In this document: positions 54,964 through 64,000 of the stretch, piece by piece | Layout of the letters: the number at the start of each line of letters is the position of its first letter | How positions within the stretch are numbered: the first letter of the stretch is position 1 | NCBI GenBank assembly: GCA_032718475.1 | Contig: JAUCBJ010007215.1 | Coordinates: forward strand, 1 to 64,000 | Source of the DNA: Nemertoderma westbladi | Taxonomy: Eukaryota; Xenacoelomorpha; Nemertodermatida; Nemertodermatidae | DNA length: 64,000 bases | Direction: 5' to 3' | The notes under the pieces: model-generated | What the model was told of the DNA's origin: nothing | The model's database searches: none | Seen by the model: only the letters and a program-made list of their open reading frames with translations | Position numbers and translations under genes: made by a program

Positions 54964-57900
54964 TGGGGCGAGCCACGAAGTGAGTGAGCCTTAGCGTAGT
55001 GGTACCATTAATCAACCTGTCGTTCTGTCGTTCTGTCGTGTTCAATTTTAAACGTTAATAACTCGGCCAATCTTTGATGAAATCTATCCAAACTTGGTAC
55101 ACATGTTGTTTGGCAAAAGTTTAGAAATTTTCCAAGTAGAATTTCCGTGTGGCCTTCGAGAAGCTAAGATAATAGCAGTTAATTAGTTAATTAAGTTGAT
55201 TGCGGTGAAAACGCCATTTTCAACCTGCCTTTTAAAGGAAATTAATTGTTTTACAGTATAAGATTTAAATAATTATACTTAAAAATTATACAGATATAAT
55301 CCCCATACGCCATTCTATTATAGTTTTTAATTAGTTTAAGTGATTTGCTTTAATAAATGTGTCTTTAATTGATCTAAACGTAATTAAACCGCACAATTAT
55401 TGAGTACAAATTTAATCCTTCCCATTATTGGTCAAGTCTCTGCTGGTGTGGAGCTAGCTGCTGGGAGTTGTGGCTGTAGACTGAGAGGAATTGTAATAGA
55501 GGCAACCAGTATTGCTATTCCAGCCCAATCACTGAATTGTGTTTATTATAGGCTGGACGGGCCGCATAACCGTTCGACTATTACTACTATTGCTATCTCA
55601 GTTAAATGACAGATATAATAACATAAATACAATCCATGGCATGGCTGTTGTAGGCTTCTGAAATAGTTTATTCCACAATGTATATGTCTGGTTATTTTTT
55701 AATTGAATTTTTGCAAAGTAGTAAAATTAATGTTCTTAAAAATAATATTATTATTTTATATGTAACCTAGGAAATTAGCTACATTTTTTCGCTGCAGCTT
55801 TAAGAGTGTACATTGATTTAATATTATTTCAATACCCATATTACTACATCGGCATAAGATGCGTTGGCGTTGTATCACACATCTCCACATATCACACATC
55901 TCCACATAGATGTATCAACAGTTACTCGCACAGTTTCGAAACTTCGCATAGTTATAACTGTATAAAGATCGTCAGTCTGCGTTTAGGAAAAATATTTTAT
56001 GACAAAACAGGACAAGCGACGAGCGCAACGAGGCATATAATGAAGACGAGTACTGCGTTGACTAAATTATTATATAAACCACCTGGCTTCACATATTGAT
56101 CGCATCCCTAGTTATTATTATTATAAAGATCGTCCTAGCTTGCGTTTAAGAAATATATTTAAATACAAAACAGGACGAACGCTGTAAGGGTCCAGTAGTA
56201 TACCGCTTACCAGATCCTAGTAACGATGTATCTTACTATGAGACTCTAGTAATGTATACGGGCTTGTACAGTATCTGACAACAAATCCCAGTCCAGGATA
56301 TCTAAACAAACAGATATAGTACACAAACGACTACTGGCGAGGAACAGAGCCTTGTATCTATTCTATGTACGTGAGCGGGTCTAATGCTTACGTACTAGAC
56401 AGAAGGATACCTGTCCTCTAACCGGTGAGGCAGATGTACAGTTACAGTAACAGACCAAACTCACGGGAAAACAATCCCCGCGCAGCGAATCCTAACTATC
56501 ACTGACAGTCCTAAATACAGTAACTTGCCGCGGTGTGATTTATATGGTTTATATACGAGCTAGTGGGTTAACAGACCTAGCGTAACAATGCTGATCATCC
56601 CTGTCGAAATCAGCCTAAAGGTCGTGCCTAAATGTAACAATAACTGATCCCCCTGTACGAAATCAGTCTAAAGGGTCAGGCCTAAATGTAACAATACCGT
56701 TGTCCAGACAAACAACAGTTTAATAACGAAAGTGAAATACTCCTTATATTGCCGCAACTAAATCAGATCCTAATTTTACAAATACAGATAATTTCCACCT
56801 AAAGTAATGTATAGTACGCTATAGCTAGTAGAACTTTAAGGGCAATATGTTTTAGGGCGTGTGTGTGTGGGTGTGTTACAAATAAAACAATTTCGTGTAA
56901 TTCCTTTTACTAGGTTTTAGTGATTTTCTGACTAAAATGATACCGTGCGCTAGCTACTAAAATAAACTAGTCGCGTTTGTAGAACTTTATACTCACGAAT
57001 GACGTCAAAGCTCTCTCCTTCCTATCCACAACCCAATGGGCAACCACAGTGTTAGTAACTACACCCGTGATCGGCACTAATACCAGATTCTGGTTGTAAG
57101 ATAAGAATAGGGGTTAATCGCTACCGTACGTTAGCTGATCTGGTATACTAATTTATTTCTAGAACTTTGTTGCTGCGGTAGTTAGCAGCAATACCTATCA
57201 GTACGTGGCAAGGCGCGGTAGGATATTAATAAACCTCCCTAGGCCAAGCAGTGTGCCGGTAGCAGAAATGCTCCTTGCCTGATCAAATAGCTAACTCCAG
57301 ACAGGGGGGGGGGGGGGGTACTAATGTACGTTCTACAAAGCGAACCGGTACCAAACAGTCAGTGCTATGAATCACTAAATTATGGAACGTATGCTGTCCA
57401 TACCTAATGTGTACTCGCGTACTGACGAATGGCAATAGTTCGCACCTGTAGGAAGTACAGGTTAACCCAGGGGTTCGTAGGACTTGACAAAGGGGGGGGG
57501 GGGTTGTCTGGATATAATTATTTGATCCTAAATTTGCGGCGTCCAGTACGGTGTCACGCTTACCCTGATCTATAGGTCTTACGGCGGGCAAGGGCGTCGA
57601 ACAAAGTCTTACCTTCTCACAAAGCGGGCGCTGCATAGCAAGTGGAGTATTTCGAAGGGGGCAAAGGGGGTGCGCGGTCGATCCAATGTGGGCGCTAGCG
57701 TGTTGTGGACATCCCTTCCCTGCGTTGCTTACGGCCTAACGATCTAGGCTGCCATCTCCCTGGTGTTCGGCTGTCCCGAAGTCGGACCAAAAGAAAACAT
57801 GTCAGGAAATTGCAGTATATTTACAGTTTTACAAAAGGATTTATCAAATAAAGTTTCAACAAGAAACCGAATTAACTAATTTTACAAGAATAAACGATAT
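54964..57900. other. Unassigned region with small duplications and G-runs
   Basis: GTCGTTCTGTCGTTCTGTCG lies at about 55019-55040. A ~75-bp duplication (ATAAAGATCGTC...GCGTTTA...ACAAAACAGGAC) occurs at about 55965 and 56125. A ~53-bp direct repeat lies at 56590-56640 and 56643-56695. G-runs of 13-15 lie at 57304-57318 and 57492-57503. Frames in this stretch show no domain. Confidence 0.45.
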
Positions 57901-57972
57901 CAGGATGATAACAACAACATGATAACCGAAGGCAAACCGGCCTTTTATACTAGAAATTGCACATGGAAACTA

Positions 57973-58165
57973 AACAGAATTTTCCACAGCTTCACATTTG
58001 AGCAATGGAGTGCTTCGTGCCCTATGATTGGCCCAGCTCATCGTTCAACGCAGTCCGGCCCTTACACTAATCTGGGACATGGAATCCTAACAGAATTTTC
58101 CACTGCCTCACATTTGAGCAATAAGATAACTTATGCCCTATGATTGGCCTGGCTCATCATTCGCT
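57973..58165. repeat. 116-bp tandem duplication with CCAAT motifs
   Basis: GAATTTTCCAC...CACATTTGAGCAAT...CCCTATGATTGGCC...GCTCATC occurs at about 57973 and again about 116 bp on. Each unit has an inverted CCAAT (ATTGG). It could be promoter repeats of an LTR or a decayed element. Confidence 0.7.
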
Positions 58166-58234
58166 ACGCTGTACGCTTCTCATTGGCCTACCAATTAGCA
58201 CCACACGAAAATAAATGGCCCCAAAATACAAATT

Positions 58235-58310
58235 TCCCGACTGGGATTCGAACTCGTAACCTATGTAATGTAACCAACGCCTTAACCATCTGACCACTAC
58301 GCCACGAGAG
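58235..58310 (-). repeat. tRNA-derived SINE head (Ser/Leu-like)
   Basis: Minus-strand A-box (TGGCGTAGTGGTCAGATGG, 58304-58286) and B-box (GAGTTCGAATCCC, 58255-58243). The translated sequence (GVVVRWLRRWL...) is the usual spurious ORF of tRNA SINEs. Confidence 0.6.
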
Positions 58311-58818
58311 TATCTAAGGGTTTTATGTGTACAAATATGAATAGGCATATTACATTACTGTAACTTAATCAAAATACGTCGGATTTTCAAAAGTTTTTAC
58401 GTTAAAGTTAAACTACAAATGCTACCTTATAGTGAAATAATTCATCACCGCTCCATGAAAACAGTAAGTAAGACTGTTTTCACCAATCGAAATATAAAAT
58501 ATTTACAAACTATTTCTAAATTTACTGGTAGGGCCTAAAATATAAAATATAATCACTATCTAATTATTGCATACTTAATATTGCAGATACGGCGTAAATA
58601 CAATCGATCGTACATACAAATATAAATTTACGAATTAACTTTAGTGCCTAAATACAAAAAAAAGGCTTTCGGTTATCAAGGTAAGCAAATTAAACAAATA
58701 AATCAAGCAAATCAAACAAATAAATCAAACTCTTTCGATAAATCTTTATATATTGTAAATATACATAATAAACCTTCACCAAATTAAATCTGTCCAAATA
58801 TAATATAAACATAATGCG
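58311..58818. other. Unassigned AT-rich stretch
   Basis: A short CAAATAAAT-type repeat at 58690-58735 is the only structure seen. Confidence 0.4.
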
Positions 58819-59525
58819 CTAATAACTTTCAATAGTGTCCTCCTGACGATCTGAAAAGTTCGTCCTACTGGTCTGGATGTCTTCTCCTGAGCACCAATTG
58901 CTAACGGTAGGCTCGCAAGCCTTCCTTTCCATATCTCGTCCTTCCAAACCCAACGTCCGATATAAATACCCAAATATAATATCCAAATATAAAATATCCA
59001 ATATAAATATCCAATATAACATCCAAATATAATATCTGAATATAATATCCTTTCTTCTCGCTTTCCTATTCCTTGGCCGACCGGGCTCGTCCACGTCCTC
59101 TAATACGATTGGGTGGTGGTCGAGGTCGAACTGGGCTCGGACTTCGGCGTCGAGTTGTCGGTGGTTCCAAAACGCTAGGAAAGGGGACGACGGGAGATGA
59201 AACGACCGCCTTCTTGGTAATGCAGACTTTGGTGGTTTGGGCAACGCGCTAATATCGGTTCGGGGTTCTCGCAAACGTCGCTGGCGTCGCATAACGCATC
59301 GTAGGTGTACAACGCTTTGAACTCCGCGCGTAACTCCTCCGCTCTTTTGTTATAAGCGTCCAATCGCTTTCGCGTGATGTTTGGATCCGCCTTGGATTTA
59401 GCGAGCTTGGCTGTACTCCTAGCCATACTCTCCACTCCAAACAGGTTAAAGTTTTGGCCCCATATCGGTTGAACGGCGCCTGGTGATCCTATTCCTGCGT
59501 GGATCCCTGATAATAGTGTTTCTAC
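58819..59525 (-). other. Unassigned minus-strand ORFs after an acceptor-like site
   Basis: Overlapping frames: one with an ATG at about 59427 (MARSTAKLAKSKADPNITRK..., basic then acidic, ends 59175) and one at 59292-58819. An AT-rich minisatellite (TATCCAAATATAA-like) lies within, at 58960-59050. The strand begins after a strong acceptor-like CTTCCTCTAG at about 59526. I do not recognise the protein; a gag-like leader of an LTR element is possible. Confidence 0.3.
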
Positions 59526-59709
59526 TAGAGGAAGCACAAACAGAGGTTAGATGTGAGGTGACTTAGAGTTTGTCGGCTTTTGGCTCAACTCTGCTCTAAA
59601 CCCCAACCCATTTGCCTAATGACTTCGGGTTCGCGTGATTTCGCACTGGCCCCTAATCCAAAATTGTGCCGATAAAAAACGAATTCCGGGTAAACTAGCC
59701 GCGAGTCTA

Positions 59710-60199
59710 AAATACTCACCTTTTAATTTCCCAAACTACGTTTCCCAAGAAAAATAATGCAGTCGAGAATTAATTGGTCAAAATAATAGTAGACACGACT
59801 ACGTAGAACAAGACCGATTTTCTTTTCCAAAAAAAATTTATCGGTAGGCTCGCAAGCCTTCCATCCGCTCTTGTCCTCCCCAATTTTAATTTTATCTAGC
59901 TGTATTCTAGAATTTGCTTTCACTGGAGAATCGTTTTTCTTAAATTTAAATCCAACTAAATGGATTTGTCTAATAATTTTTGAAAAATTGTCTCACTTGT
60001 GGGTTCCAAGTGGAATTCCATTCCTACTGTACACACAATCCCGCTCCTATGTGATACATAAGGGTACTACCCTCCATGTTCACGTATAAAGACAATGGAA
60101 TTCCACCGCTGTCTCTATCTACAGTGAAGAGGATTACAAATGCACGTACAGTAATACAAATACAAATAACTAAAATACAGTAGGTCTATGTGGCGGCCA
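59710..60199 (-). repeat. Candidate 3' LTR or leader of the BEL/Pao element
   Basis: Directly after the BEL/Pao stop codon the minus strand reads TGTTGGCCGCCACATAG, a plausible LTR start. About 480 bp further on a strong donor-like AAAAG|GTGAGT occurs at about 59719-59713. The other LTR is outside the window, so the limits cannot be checked. Confidence 0.35.
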
Positions 60200-60214
60200 A
60201 CAAAGGTCCCACAT

Positions 60215-60847
60215 CTATTTACTAATATTGGGTGGAGATTTGTAGTCTCCCGTCTCGTTTCTAGTCTCCTCAAGGAGTACGAGACGTTGTACAGGTCTGT
60301 CTACGGTACGTCCGTCGATAGTCCGTACAGTAACTGTCCTCACTACACCAGATGTAGGGTGCGTGGTCAAAATGACTCCAGTCAGCCAAAACCGTCTTTT
60401 CAGATTGGCTTCAGCCAATAAGACATGGTCACCACGTCTTAAACACCGGGTATTTAGATACCAAGAGGTTCTGGTCGAAATAGAGGGCAAATAATATTTC
60501 TGCCATATTTCCCAGAATTTATTTGCAAGCAATTGAGTGATTTTCCAAGCCTTGTTGCCGTATCCGTCACTATCAACGGGTACCGAAATGGGCAACAGTG
60601 TCGTCGGCGCCTGCATAAGCAGGTGCGCTGGTGTCAAGGCAAACTGTACGTCGTTATTGTCTGGGATCAAAGCGATCGGTCTGGTATTTAAGATTGCTTC
60701 GATTTCTATTAGTAACGTCGTCAGTTGGTCGTCTGTCAAGATGTGTTGCGTCGGTACGACTTTAGCCATAGCTGTCTTTATTGAGCCAATCAGCCTTTCC
60801 CAAACGCCGCCTCTCCACGGACTGTCTGTGGAGTATTGAAAAACCAA
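60215..60847 (-). pseudogene. BEL/Pao integrase end + C-terminal domain
   Basis: A 210-codon frame begins just before WRGGVWERLIGSIK, the segment with the catalytic Glu of the BEL integrase core. LRRGDHVLLAEANLKRRFWLTGVI and VRTVTVRTIDGRTVDRPVQRLVLL follow, the small C-terminal domain that ends BEL/Pao polyproteins (DUF5641 type). It is separated from the main pol frame by a single-base-type shift at about 60810-60835, which splits the integrase core between its second Asp and its Glu. Confidence 0.85.
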
Positions 60848-63800
60848 ACAATACGGTGAGGACGTAGTTCCTCGGAAATCTGGTTTTGGTCCAATTTTCT
60901 CAAAGCTCTGGTTATCTCGTTCCGTGCACCCACAAAGTTTGTCCCTTGGTCGCAGTATATGGATTTGACCAATCCACGTCTAGCGATAAATCGCCGTAAG
61001 GCTAGGATAAAGGCATTGGTGGACAAGTCTGTCACTCGCTCTATATGGACAGCTCTGCTGGCCATGCAAGTGAAGATCAATCCCCAACGTTTTACCTGTA
61101 CCCTTCCGCGTTTCGCGATTATGGGTCCAAAACAGTCTATCCCTGTCTCAGTGAAAGGGGGTCTAAATGCCTGTAATCTTGCTAGTGGTAGTTCACTCAT
61201 TTCTTGGTGTCCTATCCTCGCGTGCACCTTCTTACAAATAATACAGTTCCGTGTTACCGAACTCAGTGCCTTACTAGGTCTAATCAGTACAAACCTCGAG
61301 CGTAAGTATGATAGACAGTGGTGTCTACCTACGTGTTTGAGTTGTACGTGTGCGTTCAGTATCATAGCGCGCTGTAATTCATGGTGTTGCGGTATGATGA
61401 TAGGATACCTGAAGTCAAGTGCAAAGTCGATGTTTTGGAGTCTGGACTTGTGACAAAGTAAGCCCCGGTAAATAATCGGACTCCAACTCAAAATCGGTGA
61501 AGACTTAATCTGTTTACCTTGTTTGATCGCTGTGAACTCTCGTGCGAAATATCGCAATTGATAATGTCGAATGATATCAACTTCACAGTGTTCAATTTCC
61601 TTTAAGGTAAGTCTTCTAGGAAAGTCGCGTTTGCCTCTGGCATATTGTCTCAATCGTTTGAGCCATGCTAACTTGCGGCACGCGTCAGTCCATGATCTAG
61701 TTAGGTTCACTATCCTGTCAACGTAAGTGTTAGTGACGTCATCGGGTAAGGTGTAGTCGTAGTGTGGATACTTGTCTGGACTTGGTAGGCCCACGGGCCT
61801 TCCGGTAGGTTTGTCTGAGTCCCCAAGTACGTCAATCTCTACGGTCTTACCTTTGCCGTCCGCACCTAATGTGTCGACTGGCAGTAATGGTTTCAACTCT
61901 ACAGTGTCAGTGTGTTCCTGTGAGCCTGTAAGCTTCCTAACCTTAGTCACCACTTTACCTGTAGGTAAGTCAAGTACCTTCTTCGAGCGGAGTGTAATCC
62001 CTGTGGCCACCACTTTGTCGTCCAAAGAAGTCGAATTCGGTAAGTCTCTAAAGGTCCGCTCCAATGGGTCTTCTAATGGAGTGTCTAGTAGACAGTCTGG
62101 TGAAGCGTCTGGTGAACAGTCTGGTGAGACGTCTGGTGAGACATAGCGCGGAACGTCCGGCGAAATGTCCTGTCGCCGGTCCCAAAGTCTGTCTAGCGTA
62201 ACTTCTGTCAGAAAGTCTGGTTCAAAGTCTGGTAGACAGTCTGGTGGACAGTCTGTCGAGATGTCTAGTGAACAGTCTGGTGAGACGTCCGGTAGACATT
62301 CTGTCGAGAGTTCCATCAAACAATCTGGCGAACAATCTGGAGAACAATCTGGTGTCTCTTCTGGTGAATAGTCTGGCGAGTAATCTGGTGTACAATCCGG
62401 CGAAACGTCTGGTGAAATCTCCCGCGGAACATCCGGCGAAAGATTCGTACAAGCGTCTGGTCGAGTGTCTGGCGAGACGTCTGGCGTAATGTCAGGTCTG
62501 GCGTCCAGGTCATCAGATTTCGTCCGTCCCTTTTTCCTTTTGACCTTGGCGTTGGCTTTCGCTTTAGACTTGACAACCTTGTCGAGTTTTATCTCGGCAC
62601 CCTCTGGTATGGTGTTGGTTGTCGCGTCGAATAACGGTGGCCATTCGTCTGATGGTCGCTGTAGGAAATCGGGTCCTCTAAACCAAAAGGATTTATTGTC
62701 CGGTTTACAAAAGTCAAGTGGTTGCATTCCCCGTGACGCGATGTCAGCTGGGTTCAGCTTCCCTGGACAGTGACGCCAATCTTGTTTGAGCGACCGGTCT
62801 AGTATTTCAGCCCGTCTGTTGGCTACGAAAGTCTTGAACTCGAATGTTTCGTTGTTTATGTACCAAAGTACCAACGTCGCATCCGTCCAATATGTGACCT
62901 TCAAGTTAGCCTCCAGCTCGCGTTGAACTAGACTGACAATATCGGTGGATATCGTCCCGGCTTGCAGCTCCCCACGAGGTACAGTCATATACTTCAATGG
63001 CATTGTTCTAGCCTTTGAAGTAACGAGAGATACATCGTAGCTGTCCGATGTCACTTGTCGTCTAAGGTATAAAGTAACCCCCAATCCATCCTTGCTAGCG
63101 TCACTAAAGCTGTGAAGCTCTAAATCGGCAGGAAAGGTGGTTTGCAAAGGAAAGTATACCCTCGGTATAGTATAGTCTTGTAGGAACGTCAGTTGGGCTT
63201 CCCAGTCCCTCCATTGCTCAGCTAACTTTTCTGGGATGGGATCGTCCCATTCCAGTCCGGCTTGCCAAATGCTGCGGAGTATGATCCTGGCATGTAGGAT
63301 CACTGGACTAATGAAACACAATGGGTCATACAATCGACTCATAGTCGATAAGCAAGTCCTCTTAGTGAGAGGTCTAGTCTGGTCGTTGGACCTTACACGT
63401 ACCCTAAAATTGTCGGTGTTAGGGTCCCAACTAAGTCCTAATACTTTGGTCGTCGGCAGAGGTTCTAGATCTAAGTCCAAGTCACCTCCGCTACGATCCG
63501 TCGGGTCAAATGAGTTCACCAGTTCGGGTTCGTTGGAAGCGAACTTCGTCAGGTGAAATCCGCCCTCAGCGAGACAATCCTGGAGTTGGTGTGCTACGGT
63601 TGTAGCGCGCTCCAAGGTGTCACAACTCTTGAGGCCGTCATCCACGTAGAAATCTCGTTCCACGGTCCGAACTACTTCTGGGTCAAATTGGTCTCGTCTG
63701 TCTAATGCTGTCTGCTTTAAGGCGTACATGGTGCAGTTGGGGCTGTCCCTGGCTCCGAATACTCTTACCTGCATTTGGTAAGTTTCTGGCGGAAGTTGTA

Positions 63801-64000
63801 AGTTTCCGTCCGGATACCAAAGAAACCTCAAACTGTCCCTGTCCCACTCCAAAGCCGTAACCTGGTGAAACATGGCCTCTACGTCACAGGTGAAAGCCAC
63901 TTTGCGTTGTCTAAAACGCATTAGGACTCCCATGAGGTAATTATTCATATTCGGCCCGTCCATCAGTTCGCTATTCATAGACATACCTTGGTAAAGTGCA
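60790..64000 (-). CDS. pol: BEL/Pao Pol (RT, Pao protease/RNase H region, integrase), partial
   Basis: The frame is open to the right edge, so the 5' part is off-window. Counting from the Met at 63984: RT with FTCDVEAMFHQV (~31-42), FGARDSPNCTMYALK (~76-90) and FYVDDGL (~112-118). A Pao-type region from ~175 has LGLSWDPNTDNF, RLYDPLCFISP and an RNase H-like HSFSDASKDGLGV near ~300. A low-complexity SPD repeat spans ~490-635. An HHCC integrase zinc finger follows at ~866-920, then integrase D residues in GIDCFGP (~946) and YCDQGTNF (~1010). It encodes replication and insertion of a BEL/Pao LTR retrotransposon. The frame ends at 60790 after a shift just before the catalytic Glu. Confidence 0.92.
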   Translation of the reverse strand, partial: ALYQGMSMNSELMDGPNMNNYLMGVLMRFRQRKVAFTCDVEAMFHQVTALEWDRDSLRFLWYPDGNLQLPPETYQMQVRVFGARDSPNCTMYALKQTALDRRDQFDPEVVRTVERDFYVDDGLKSCDTLERATTVAHQLQDCLAEGGFHLTKFASNEPELVNSFDPTDRSGGDLDLDLEPLPTTKVLGLSWDPNTDNFRVRVRSNDQTRPLTKRTCLSTMSRLYDPLCFISPVILHARIILRSIWQAGLEWDDPIPEKLAEQWRDWEAQLTFLQDYTIPRVYFPLQTTFPADLELHSFSDASKDGLGVTLYLRRQVTSDSYDVSLVTSKARTMPLKYMTVPRGELQAGTISTDIVSLVQRELEANLKVTYWTDATLVLWYINNETFEFKTFVANRRAEILDRSLKQDWRHCPGKLNPADIASRGMQPLDFCKPDNKSFWFRGPDFLQRPSDEWPPLFDATTNTIPEGAEIKLDKVVKSKAKANAKVKRKKGRTKSDDLDARPDITPDVSPDTRPDACTNLSPDVPREISPDVSPDCTPDYSPDYSPEETPDCSPDCSPDCLMELSTECLPDVSPDCSLDISTDCPPDCLPDFEPDFLTEVTLDRLWDRRQDISPDVPRYVSPDVSPDCSPDASPDCLLDTPLEDPLERTFRDLPNSTSLDDKVVATGITLRSKKVLDLPTGKVVTKVRKLTGSQEHTDTVELKPLLPVDTLGADGKGKTVEIDVLGDSDKPTGRPVGLPSPDKYPHYDYTLPDDVTNTYVDRIVNLTRSWTDACRKLAWLKRLRQYARGKRDFPRRLTLKEIEHCEVDIIRHYQLRYFAREFTAIKQGKQIKSSPILSWSPIIYRGLLCHKSRLQNIDFALDFRYPIIIPQHHELQRAMILNAHVQLKHVGRHHCLSYLRSRFVLIRPSKALSSVTRNCIICKKVHARIGHQEMSELPLARLQAFRPPFTETGIDCFGPIIAKRGRVQVKRWGLIFTCMASRAVHIERVTDLSTNAFILALRRFIARRGLVKSIYCDQGTNFVGARNEITRALRKLDQNQISEELRPHRIVWFFNTPQTVRGEAAFGKG
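62080..62515 (-). repeat. 12-bp coding minisatellite in BEL pol (Ser-Pro-Asp repeats)
   Basis: Plus-strand units of the TCTGGTGAxxxG type, 12 bp, encode tetrapeptides S-P-D-x (x mostly Cys, Val, Tyr, Thr) on the minus strand for about 140 residues. They are preceded by a Lys-rich stretch (KAKANAKVKRKKGRTK). All units keep the pol frame. Confidence 0.85.

Noticed and set aside
57283-57636. 117-codon minus ORF
   Set aside because: It runs through two homopolymeric G-runs (Pro runs in translation) and shows no domain.

Overview
This window is a piece of a eukaryotic, almost certainly metazoan, nuclear genome. It is AT-rich and holds a spliced-looking class A GPCR exon, Penelope, BEL/Pao, Ty3/gypsy, Helitron, piggyBac-like and several non-LTR elements, tRNA-derived SINE-like sequences and no bacterial gene organisation. 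A marine invertebrate is the most natural guess from this mix, but that is inference. Only one credible host coding piece was found: the first exon of a rhodopsin-like GPCR on the minus strand at 15931-16192. Almost everything else is transposons inserted into transposons.

Layout. 1-1500: decayed zinc-knuckle ORF plus a promoter-like stretch. 2780-12200: a minus-strand LINE (LINE-C) split by a TTAA-inserted, piggyBac-like non-autonomous element (copy A), itself split by a Ty3/gypsy element with 192-bp LTRs (3364-8869). 12306-15318: a 51-bp minisatellite of about 59 units. 15931-16192: GPCR exon. 17147-20870: a decayed Mutator/Kolobok-like transposase gene interrupted by a Penelope-like element (17360-19865) with a 9-bp target duplication. 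20780-23300: LINE-D fragments split by copy B of the TTAA element. 23520-25700: fold-back/SINE-like sequence, an 86-bp tandem repeat and an 18-copy 57-bp satellite. 26880-35785: degraded and fuller copies of LINE-A, a GC-rich retroelement C-terminal domain, and a MITE-like palindromic element.

36082-54846 is the most striking part: a nest of about a dozen copies of one ~1.27-kb non-autonomous Helitron-like family, all in the same orientation. They have TC...CTAG-type ends, a 3' hairpin, subterminal inverted repeats and exact A|T insertions without target duplication, and they sit inside one another so that the insertion order can be read. One insertion is a composite of three copies with a 55-bp spacer that is an exact inverted copy of unique sequence 2.2 kb away. 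A LINE-B copy sits in one of them with a 10-bp target duplication.

54850-60200 is mostly unassigned sequence with SINE-like and LTR-like pieces. 60215-64000 is the minus-strand pol of a BEL/Pao retrotransposon, running off the right edge, with an odd 140-residue Ser-Pro-Asp repeat between its protease/RNase H region and its integrase.

The parts do not form a host pathway. They form a stratigraphy of transposition, and several junctions restore an older reading frame when the younger insert is removed, which makes the boundaries unusually secure.
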